A stretch of 9,239 nucleotides of DNA from the NCBI GenBank assembly GCA_903861235.1, contig CAIOTP010000105.1:1-9239 (forward strand), given 5' to 3'. Positions 1-5,115 of this stretch are shown here, piece after piece; the stretch's first letter is position 1, and every line of letters begins with the position of its first letter. Origin of the DNA: an uncultured bacterium. GTDB taxonomy: Bacteria; Planctomycetota; Phycisphaerae; Phycisphaerales; SM1A02. The position numbers were made by a program, and so were the translations under genes. The notes under the pieces were generated by a model. It saw only the letters and a program-made list of their open reading frames with translations, was not told where the DNA came from and ran no database searches.

Positions 1-394
1 GCTCGGCAAGGCGCGCACCGTCTGCGAGGGCGAGGAGATGACCGTGGTGAGCTGGGGCGCCAGCGTGGTGCAGTGCATGCAGGCCATCGAGCGCAGCGGA
101 CGCAGCATCGAGCTGATCGACCTGCGCACCCTCTACCCCTTCGACATGGACGCCGTCGAGGCGAGTGTGAAGAAGACCGGTCGCTGCGTGATCGTGCACG
201 AGGCCCCCAAGACCTGCGGCTTCGGTGCCGAGATCGCCGCCCGCATCATGGAACGGTGCTTCCTGCACCTGGAGGCCCCCGTGCAGCGCGTGACGGGCTT
301 CGACACCATCATGCCCTACTACAAGCTGGAGCTCGAGTACATGCCCGACGCGGACCGCATCGCACGGGCCATCGAGGAGACGGCCGCCTACTGA
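1..394 (+). CDS. 2-oxoacid dehydrogenase E1 beta subunit, C-terminal part (partial)
   Basis: This is the 3' end of a gene that begins outside the window; the reading frame is open from base 2. The E1 beta subunit, with E1 alpha, performs the thiamine-diphosphate-dependent decarboxylation of a 2-oxoacid and passes the acyl group to the lipoyl arm of E2. The visible 130 residues are the transketolase C-terminal domain. Family-typical stretches include VVSWGASV, IDLRTLYPFD, VIVHEAP, GFGAEIAARI and LEAPVQRVTGFDT. The FLHLEAP...RVTGFDT and VHEAP wording is found in both pyruvate-type and branched-chain-type E1 beta subunits, so the substrate cannot be decided here. The E2 gene starts 14 bp downstream, as expected for one operon. 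The ATG at base 38 is internal, not the true start. Confidence 0.93.
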   Translation, partial: LGKARTVCEGEEMTVVSWGASVVQCMQAIERSGRSIELIDLRTLYPFDMDAVEASVKKTGRCVIVHEAPKTCGFGAEIAARIMERCFLHLEAPVQRVTGFDTIMPYYKLELEYMPDADRIARAIEETAAY

Positions 395-408
395 GGCGGG
401 AGGGAACC

Positions 409-1818
409 ATGGCCGGCGTGAAGCAACCCGACGACAAGAGCCACTTCATCCTGCCCGACCTGGGCGAGGGTGTGCACGAGGCCGAGCTCATCAAGTGGCG
501 CGTGAGCGCCGGCGACGCCGTGAAGGAGCACCAGACCATCGCCGAGATGGAGACCGACAAGGCGCTCGTCGAGGTGCCCAGTCCGTGGACCGGCGTGATC
601 TCCGAGCTCTGCGGCAACCCCGGCGACATCATCAATGTGGGCAGCGTGCTGGTGCGATACCAGATCGGTGCGGCGAAGCCTGCCGCCAAGCCCGTCGCCG
701 CGGCACCCGCCGCTCCGAAGTCCGCCGCCGCCCCCGCGAAGGCCGCCGAGTCGAGCGAGGACGCCGGCACCGTGGTCGGCACCATGAGCGGTTCGCTCGG
801 CGTGCCCAGCCGCTTCGCACGCAAGCCCGAGCACGAGTCCGCGTCCAACACCGCGGCCAAGTCCCTGGCCACGCCCGCCGTGCGGCGCATCGCCCGTGAC
901 CTCGGCGTGGACATCCAGAAGGTGCACGGCACCGGCCGCGGCGGTCGTGTGACCGCCACCGACGTTGAGGGTGCCAGCCGTGGCGGTCGCGAGGTCGTCG
1001 CCGAGACGACCGCTTCCCGCGTGTCGATCGCGCAGCCCGTCTCGCCGGCCCGCACCATGGATGCCCCGGCCTCCATCGATGTGGCGCCCATGGCCCCGTT
1101 GGCACCGCTGCCTTCGGTCTCCCAGGACGGCATCCGTCAGCGAATCCCCTTCCGAGGCGTGCGCCGCAAGATCGCCCAGGCGCTCGACCTGTCGGTCAAG
1201 ACCGCCGTGCACTTCACCGTGGTCGACCAGGCCGACATCACCGCGCTGGACCGCAAGCGCAAGGAATACGCCGCCATCCTGGGCACCAAGCTGAGCATGC
1301 TGCCCTTCATCATGCTGGCGGTCACCAAGGCCCTGCGCAAGCATCCGGCCCTGAACGCGAACGTGGACGACGCCAAGGAGGAGATCCTGCTCAAGGAGCC
1401 GGTGCACCTGGGCTGCGCCGTGGACACGGATCATGGGCTCATGGTGCCGGTCATCCGCAACGCCGAGCGCATGAGCGTGGGCGAGCTGGCCAACGCCGTC
1501 CGCGCGCTGGCCAAGGGATGCAAGGAACGCACCGTCGCCCGCGAGGACCTGGTCGGCGGCACCTTCACCATCAGCAATGTCGGCAGCTACGGCGGCATGT
1601 TCGCCACGCCGATCATCAACTATCCGGAAGTGGCCATCCTGGCCGCCGGCAAGGCCAAGGAGCAGGTGCTCACCCGAAACGGGGCCTTCTATGCAGGGCT
1701 TGTGCTGCCGCTCTCGCTCAGCTGCGACCACCGGGTCGTGGATGGAGCCGAGGGCGCCCGCTTCCTGAACACGGTGGTGGGCCTGCTCGAGTCGCCCGAG
1801 ACTCTGCTGGGCGCATGA
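409..1818 (+). CDS. Dihydrolipoyl acyltransferase, E2 of a 2-oxoacid dehydrogenase complex
   Basis: This 469-residue E2 core enzyme transfers the acyl group from its lipoyl arm to coenzyme A. Domains in order: one lipoyl domain at about residues 12-87, with the lipoylated lysine K51 in METDKALVEV; an Ala/Pro-rich linker; a peripheral subunit-binding domain at about 154-190 (TPAVRRIARDLGVD, GTGRGGRVTATDV); a second linker of about 50 residues; and the catalytic domain from about 243 to the end. The catalytic motif DHRVVDG places the active-site His at 441 and Asp at 445. The start at 409 is preceded by a good ribosome-binding site (GGGAGG, 14 bp after the E1 beta stop). The longer open frame from base 73 is only read-through over E1 beta. 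E2 specificity (acetyl versus branched-chain acyl) is not resolved. Lipoylation of K51 depends on LipA, encoded in this window at 5116-6129. Confidence 0.95.
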   Translation: MAGVKQPDDKSHFILPDLGEGVHEAELIKWRVSAGDAVKEHQTIAEMETDKALVEVPSPWTGVISELCGNPGDIINVGSVLVRYQIGAAKPAAKPVAAAPAAPKSAAAPAKAAESSEDAGTVVGTMSGSLGVPSRFARKPEHESASNTAAKSLATPAVRRIARDLGVDIQKVHGTGRGGRVTATDVEGASRGGREVVAETTASRVSIAQPVSPARTMDAPASIDVAPMAPLAPLPSVSQDGIRQRIPFRGVRRKIAQALDLSVKTAVHFTVVDQADITALDRKRKEYAAILGTKLSMLPFIMLAVTKALRKHPALNANVDDAKEEILLKEPVHLGCAVDTDHGLMVPVIRNAERMSVGELANAVRALAKGCKERTVAREDLVGGTFTISNVGSYGGMFATPIINYPEVAILAAGKAKEQVLTRNGAFYAGLVLPLSLSCDHRVVDGAEGARFLNTVVGLLESPETLLGA

Positions 1819-1835
1819 GGCTGGTTCGGGGTCGG

Positions 1836-1841
1836 TAGACT
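1836..1841 (+). promoter_or_regulatory. -10-like element (TAGACT) abutting the start of the small-protein operon
   Basis: TAGACT matches TANNNT and lies 7 nt before the ATG at 1849, between the E2 stop and the next gene. At that spacing transcription would start at or next to the ATG, giving a leaderless message. No Shine-Dalgarno sequence is visible before the ATG and I see no convincing -35 box. The same arrangement recurs before other genes here. The promoter role is inferred from position and recurrence only. Confidence 0.45.
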
Positions 1842-1848
1842 CCGCCGC

Positions 1849-2064
1849 ATGAGGTCGCTGTCCGCCGCCCTTGCACTGCTGATCGCTGGCCAGGCCCTGG
1901 CCCTGCAGCAGACCGCTCCCCCCATGCCCAAGGTCGATCAACCCTCCGGCTGGCCTTTGATCGGCTACATCCTGGCCGCCGTGCTGCTGGTGGCGGGCAT
2001 CTTCATCAGCGTGCGTTCCTCCAACCGACAGGAAGTCGACGAATCCGGAAACCTGAAGTCATGA
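1849..2064 (+). CDS. Small exported or membrane protein (71 aa), function unknown
   Basis: I do not recognise this protein. It has a hydrophobic N-terminus (residues 3-19, SLSAALALLIAGQALAL) that looks like a signal peptide, then a short Pro-rich stretch, a clear membrane segment at about 35-54 (WPLIGYILAAVLLVAGIFIS), and a charged tail starting VRSSNRQEVDES. After signal cleavage it would be a tiny single-span protein with a roughly 16-residue polar C-terminus. Its stop codon overlaps the next start in an ATGA arrangement at 2061-2064, so it is very likely translated together with the following exported protein. The start at 1849 fits the TAGACT element 7 nt upstream. GC-rich codon use resembles the neighbours, which supports a real gene despite its size. 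Confidence 0.72.
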   Translation: MRSLSAALALLIAGQALALQQTAPPMPKVDQPSGWPLIGYILAAVLLVAGIFISVRSSNRQEVDESGNLKS

Positions 2065-2354
2065 AGCGCAAGCCCCCCACCCCGCTCCTCGTCATCAACG
2101 CCGCCCTGTTGGCGGCACTCGCCTGGCTGAACATGGGCGGCCCCGCCGGCGCCCAGCAGGTCTCCCGCGCTTCCGGTCGCTACTCCATGGTCCATGGCTG
2201 GGTCATGAACTGCGATCCCGAGGTGGTCTACATCACGGACGAGAGCAACCATGAGGTGGTGGCGGTCATGTGGGACGATCGCGTGAAGAAGTTCACGGGC
2301 CTGGGCTACCGCAACCTGGCCAACGACAACGCTTCCTTCCAGCAGACCCGTTGA
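2061..2354 (+). CDS. Small secreted protein (97 aa) with one propeller-blade-like motif
   Basis: The N-terminus (MKRKPP followed by a hydrophobic stretch at 9-24) and a site after AGA near residue 31 look like a cleavable signal peptide, leaving a mature protein of about 66 residues. The mature part has the pattern GRYSMVHG, then VVYITDESNHEVVAVMWD, then a basic turn and GLGYRNLAND. This is a strand-turn-strand unit of the kind 'hydrophobic, D, polar turn, hydrophobic' seen in single beta-propeller blades. From memory, similar one-motif exported proteins occur in planctomycetes, but I could not check this. It overlaps the previous gene by 4 bp and is followed 10 bp later by a protein of similar layout, so it may have been duplicated. 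Function unknown. Confidence 0.72.
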   Translation: MKRKPPTPLLVINAALLAALAWLNMGGPAGAQQVSRASGRYSMVHGWVMNCDPEVVYITDESNHEVVAVMWDDRVKKFTGLGYRNLANDNASFQQTR

Positions 2355-2364
2355 GGCAGAACCC

Positions 2365-2685
2365 ATGAACCACTTCGCCTCCATCCTCTGGAACCGCACC
2401 ACCCTGGCCTGCAGCGCCGCCGCCATGGCCACGCTGCTGGTGGCTCAGGTCGCCTTCATGCGTCCCGCCCAGGCCGAAAGCGTCCAGGGCAACAGCGGCA
2501 TCAGCCAGGCGACCGTCCGCAACGGCTTCGGTCAGATCTTCTCCTCGCCCCAGTGCCTCTGGGTGATCGACGACCGTTCGGAGATGCTCTTCATCTACTA
2601 CATCGAGAACGTGGCCGATCCCCGCATGCAGGTGCGGTGGACCGAGAGCCTGCCCAGGCTCTTCCAGCAGGCCCGGGGCCGCTGA
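2365..2685 (+). CDS. Small secreted protein (106 aa), possible divergent duplicate of the preceding gene
   Basis: A hydrophobic segment at about residues 12-31 is followed by MRPAQA|ES, a good signal-peptidase site near residue 37. The mature part of about 69 residues carries CLWVIDDRSEMLFIYYIEN, which lines up with VVYITDESNHEVVAVMWDD of the upstream protein, and both end near FQQxR. The likeness is weak but covers the same layout (signal peptide, one strand-turn-strand motif, short basic tail). A GAGG ribosome-binding sequence lies 8 nt before the ATG. The gene sits between the upstream small proteins and deoC, 6 bp from the latter, so all four are probably cotranscribed. One cysteine remains in the mature part. 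Function unknown. Confidence 0.74.
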   Translation: MNHFASILWNRTTLACSAAAMATLLVAQVAFMRPAQAESVQGNSGISQATVRNGFGQIFSSPQCLWVIDDRSEMLFIYYIENVADPRMQVRWTESLPRLFQQARGR

Positions 2686-2691
2686 GTCGGC

Positions 2692-3630
2692 ATGGGCAGC
2701 GTGCCCACCAGTCCGCCTGTGGACGCCGTCATGGTGAAGCGCCGCGTGGCGCAGTTCACCAGCCGCAGCATCAAGACTTCCATGAAGGCGGAAGGCCTGC
2801 GCCTGGCCATGCGCATGGTCGATCTGACCACGCTCGAGGGCAAGGACAGTCCGGAGAAGGTCCGGGCGCTGTGCGCCAAGGCCGTGAATCCGGCGGGCGG
2901 CAGCGGACCCATGAAGGTGCCGGTGCCCTCCGTGGCCGCCGTCTGTGTCTACCCCACGCTCGTGGGAGTGGCCCGAGAGGCCCTTGCCGGAAGTGACGTG
3001 CATGTGGCGGCCGTGGCCAGCGGCTTCCCCAGTGGTCAGTACCCCCTCGACATCCGGCTTCAGGATGTCCATGACGCGGTCAAGGCCGGTGCGCACGAGA
3101 TCGACATGGTCATCAGCCGCGGCCTGTTCCTGGCCGGCCGCTTCGACCGCATCCGCGAGGAGATCCGTGAGATCAAGGCCGCCTGCGGTCCGGCGCATCT
3201 GAAGATCATCCTGGAGACCGGCGAGCTGGAGACGCTCGACAACGCCCGTCGTGCCAGCGACCTGGCCATCGAAGCGGCCTTGAGCGTGCCGGGTGCCGCA
3301 CCCGTTCAGGACGGCGAGGTGTTCATCAAGACCAGCACGGGCAAGGTGCAGCCTGCCGCCACCATGCCGGTCACGCTGGTCATGCTGCAGGCCATCGCCG
3401 ACACCCATCGCCGCGGCGGGCCGCGCATCGGCATGAAGCCGGCCGGTGGAATCCGCACGGCCAAGAGTGCCCTGCACTATCTGGTCATGGTGAAGGAGAC
3501 GCTGGGCGACGCCTGGCTCGCTCCACACCTGTTCCGATTCGGCGCCAGCGCGCTGGCCAACGACCTCCTCCGGCAGATGCTGCGCCTGGAGAGGGGTCGT
3601 TACGCCGCCGCCTGGGATCTGGCCGAGTGA
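2692..3630 (+). CDS. deoC: Deoxyribose-phosphate aldolase, long form
   Basis: This enzyme cleaves 2-deoxyribose-5-phosphate to glyceraldehyde-3-phosphate and acetaldehyde in deoxynucleoside breakdown. It is a 312-residue cytoplasmic TIM-barrel class I aldolase. The Schiff-base lysine is K213 in FIKTSTGK. The second catalytic lysine is K249 in GMKPAGGIRTA. The catalytic aspartate is D138 in HEIDMVISR. Other family segments are VDLTTLEG (43-50), VAAVASGFPSGQ, LKIILETGEL and LFRFGAS. The length, the VDLTTLEG segment and the C-terminal extension (ending GRYAAAWDLAE) match the longer form best known from animals and some bacteria; the E. coli enzyme is about 259 residues. The ATG at 2692 is 6 bp after the previous stop and has only a weak ribosome-binding site. 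Met14 is an alternative start. No other deoxynucleoside-catabolism genes are in the window. Confidence 0.95.
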   Translation: MGSVPTSPPVDAVMVKRRVAQFTSRSIKTSMKAEGLRLAMRMVDLTTLEGKDSPEKVRALCAKAVNPAGGSGPMKVPVPSVAAVCVYPTLVGVAREALAGSDVHVAAVASGFPSGQYPLDIRLQDVHDAVKAGAHEIDMVISRGLFLAGRFDRIREEIREIKAACGPAHLKIILETGELETLDNARRASDLAIEAALSVPGAAPVQDGEVFIKTSTGKVQPAATMPVTLVMLQAIADTHRRGGPRIGMKPAGGIRTAKSALHYLVMVKETLGDAWLAPHLFRFGASALANDLLRQMLRLERGRYAAAWDLAE

Positions 3631-3634
3631 GTCT

Positions 3635-3647
3635 GCGCCTCAGGCGC
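3635..3647. terminator. Short inverted repeat between convergent genes, weak terminator candidate
   Basis: GCGCC and GGCGC flank a 3-nt loop (TCA), which is also the stop codon of the minus-strand gene ending at 3640. It lies 4 bp after the deoC stop, in the 9-bp gap between two converging genes. The stem is short and there is no T tract on either side, so it may be only a coincidental GC-rich dyad. Confidence 0.2.
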
Positions 3648-4251
3648 GCACATGCATCACGAAACCCGCCTTGCGGCTCTCCACAGGCCGCAGCCTTCGC
3701 ATGGTCCGTGCCACGGCCTGCATGCCGCGCCGTGTGGCGGGGTGCTTCTGCAGTTCCAGCATGAGCGAGACCTCGAAGAGCGTGGATTCCGTCCAGTCGA
3801 CCTCGGTCAGGAATCCAGAGACGCTCAGGGCCTTCGTCACCCGAAGGAACCGCTGGATGCGGGCCCTGGGCAGGAGCAGCGTCCGACATCCGCCGAAATG
3901 GATCACGCGGCCCGCACACCGACCCGCCAACGCGTCCTCGAGCTGATCCAGGTCCATCTTCTCGTCATGTCGCCGGACGTCGCCGGGAAGGAGCAGCCCC
4001 TTCCGGGTGTGCACCGCCAGCCAGAGGATCTCGAAGCCGGCGTGCTTCTCCATGAGCCACTTCCGCAGATAGTGCTCCAGCTCGGCTCGGGTGGCCACAT
4101 CCCGGTGGATGCAGGGCACGCGGTAGTCGCTGTCATGCAGGAGACGAAGCGCCGGAAGCACGCTCACGGACGACTGCAGACCGAACCACTCGTTCTCCAG
4201 GCAGAAGATGCCCTTCGGGTAGAAGGTCACGCTGGGCTTGCGCCGCCTCAT
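3640..4251 (-). CDS. Uncharacterised protein with caspase/CHAT-like His and Cys motifs
   Basis: The function of this protein is unknown. From the chosen start it is 203 residues. The ATG at 4251 overlaps the ThuA-domain gene stop as ATGA, which favours it over an in-frame ATG at 4278. Visible blocks are KGIFCLENEW, IHRDVATRAELEHYLRKW, FEILWLAVHTRKG, VIHFGGCRTLLLP and GFLTEVDWTEST. The order 'hydrophobic strand ending in His81' then 'hydrophobic strand ending GGCxT with Cys122' is the pattern of clan CD cysteine peptidases (caspase, CHAT). The usual Gly after the His is Thr here. From memory the blocks resemble a Pfam unknown-function family (DUF6642), which I could not verify. There is no signal peptide or membrane span, so it is probably cytoplasmic. 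Translational coupling to the ThuA-type gene suggests joint expression but does not prove shared function. Confidence 0.8.
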   Translation of the reverse strand: MRRRKPSVTFYPKGIFCLENEWFGLQSSVSVLPALRLLHDSDYRVPCIHRDVATRAELEHYLRKWLMEKHAGFEILWLAVHTRKGLLLPGDVRRHDEKMDLDQLEDALAGRCAGRVIHFGGCRTLLLPRARIQRFLRVTKALSVSGFLTEVDWTESTLFEVSLMLELQKHPATRRGMQAVARTMRRLRPVESRKAGFVMHVRA

Positions 4252-5060
4252 GGCCTGGTCTCCAGGCCGGCGGCCCACAGGATGCCGCCCTGCAGGTGCC
4301 CCAGGAATTCAGGCTCCGTGAAGCTCTCCACCGTGTGTCCCATGCCGGTGTACCAGGCGCGGCCCTGGTCCATCAGGCGCCACCATGCGATCGGGTGGTC
4401 TCCCCCCATGCTGGCCTGGCCCATGGCGCCGTCGTCGAGACTCGCCGTCACATGCACCTTGGGCCTCGGGTTGGTCTGGAACGCGTACCACTCGTCCCTG
4501 CGCTTCCACGATGTCGGCAGCCCCGACATGCCGGGGCTCCCGACATCCTCCACCTTCACCACAGCCTCGATCACGTCGGTGTGGTTGCGGAACCAGGCCC
4601 CCACCAGTTCTCCGTACCACGGCCATTCATACTCCGTGTCCGCGGCGGCATGCACACCCACCCAACCTCCGCCGCCACGAACGAAGTCCTCGAGCGCCCG
4701 CTGACCATCCGGCCGAAGAACGTTGCCTGTGGTGCTCAGGAAGACCACGGCACGCACGCCAGCAAGGCGTCCGACCGTGAACCACTCCGGATCTTCGGTG
4801 TGCTCGGTGGCCCACCGGCCCGCACCCAACGACTGGATCGCCAGCACACCTGCCGGGATGCTCCGGTGGCGATATCCCAGTGTCCGGGTGAAGACCAGGA
4901 CTCGTGGCAGATGCTCGCTCGAGGCGGCCGCCCGGACCGGCGGCACCACGATCGGGGGCTTGCGCCATGTGGCATGCACCCACCACGCCCCCACGGCCAG
5001 CAGGACCGTGACCGCCATGGAAGCGGCCCAGGACCAGGTCTGTCTTCCACGCACGGCCAT
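4248..5060 (-). CDS. Membrane-anchored ThuA-domain protein
   Basis: This 270-residue protein has an uncleaved-looking N-terminal membrane segment (about 11-30, WAASMAVTVLLAVGAWWVHA), a short Pro/Ala linker, and a ThuA domain from about 52 to the end. ThuA domains adopt a class I glutamine-amidotransferase-like fold. They were named after a trehalose-utilisation gene and are common in planctomycete sugar gene clusters. Family marks are VLVFTRTLGYRHRSI (54-68), VVFLSTTGN, the FVRGGGGWVGVHAAAD block (126-141), WYGELVGAWF, DEWYAF, DHPIAWW and GRAWYTGMGHT. The anchor would place the domain outside the cytoplasmic membrane. The enzyme activity and substrate are unknown for this subgroup. It overlaps the next gene by 4 bp. 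A 38-bp near-palindrome lies inside its coding sequence at 4510-4547. The start at 5060 has no Shine-Dalgarno sequence but has a CATACT element 7 nt upstream. Confidence 0.9.
   Translation of the reverse strand: MAVRGRQTWSWAASMAVTVLLAVGAWWVHATWRKPPIVVPPVRAAASSEHLPRVLVFTRTLGYRHRSIPAGVLAIQSLGAGRWATEHTEDPEWFTVGRLAGVRAVVFLSTTGNVLRPDGQRALEDFVRGGGGWVGVHAAADTEYEWPWYGELVGAWFRNHTDVIEAVVKVEDVGSPGMSGLPTSWKRRDEWYAFQTNPRPKVHVTASLDDGAMGQASMGGDHPIAWWRLMDQGRAWYTGMGHTVESFTEPEFLGHLQGGILWAAGLETRP
4510..4547. repeat. 38-bp near-perfect palindrome inside the ThuA-domain gene
   Basis: The arms are GATGTCGG plus AGCCCCG on the left and CGGGGCT plus CCGACATC on the right, separated by one C/C mismatch and a six-base centre, ACATGC. 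Counted as 19 symmetric pairs, 17 are complementary. In RNA it would fold into a hairpin of 8 bp, a 1x1 mismatch, 7 bp and a 6-nt loop. It encodes about residues 172-184 of the ThuA protein (DVGSPGMSGLPTS), so the reading frame is intact across it. I see no second copy of this palindrome in the window. Confidence 0.75.
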
Positions 5061-5067
5061 GGGGTGA

Positions 5068-5073
5068 AGTATG
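5068..5073 (-). promoter_or_regulatory. -10-like element (CATACT) before the ThuA-domain gene
   Basis: On the minus strand CATACT (4 of 6 matches to TATAAT) lies 7 nt before the ATG at 5060, in the short divergent region shared with lipA. No Shine-Dalgarno sequence is visible. It does not fit TANNNT exactly, so this is the weakest member of the series of start-proximal elements in this window. Confidence 0.3.
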
Positions 5074-5077
5074 AGGC

Positions 5078-5106
5078 TTGGAGGCTGGTCGCGACAGGGC
5101 TACGCT
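5078..5106 (+). promoter_or_regulatory. Candidate lipA promoter (TTGGAG, 17 nt, TACGCT)
   Basis: TTGGAG at 5078-5083 and TACGCT at 5101-5106 are spaced by exactly 17 nt, the usual spacing for a housekeeping sigma factor. TACGCT is 9 nt before an in-frame GTG at 5116. Transcription from here would exclude the ATG at 5071 as a start codon and would fit a leaderless GTG start. The region also carries the divergent ThuA-gene promoter candidate, so the two units may be controlled together. Both boxes match the consensus only partly. Confidence 0.4.
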
Positions 5107-5115
5107 TGGACCCTC

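Noticed and set aside
660..860. Repetitive Ala/Pro-coding stretch as a possible DNA repeat
   Set aside because: It is the normal flexible linker after the lipoyl domain of E2; there are no exact tandem DNA units.
388..1941. 517-codon open frame on the minus strand opposite the E2 gene
   Set aside because: It is antisense to a clear E2 acyltransferase, rich in His/Gly/Arg with no recognisable domain, and explained by GC-rich codon bias.
2293..3528. 411-codon open frame on the minus strand opposite deoC
   Set aside because: It covers two plus-strand genes, including a textbook DeoC; its low-complexity composition is typical of a shadow frame.
1817..5089. Shared 9-mer GAGGCTGGT upstream of two -10 candidates (1817-1825 and 5081-5089)
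   Set aside because: The spacing to the -10 element differs by one base, one copy overlaps the E2 stop codon, and a 9-mer shared twice in 9 kb of biased DNA is not compelling.
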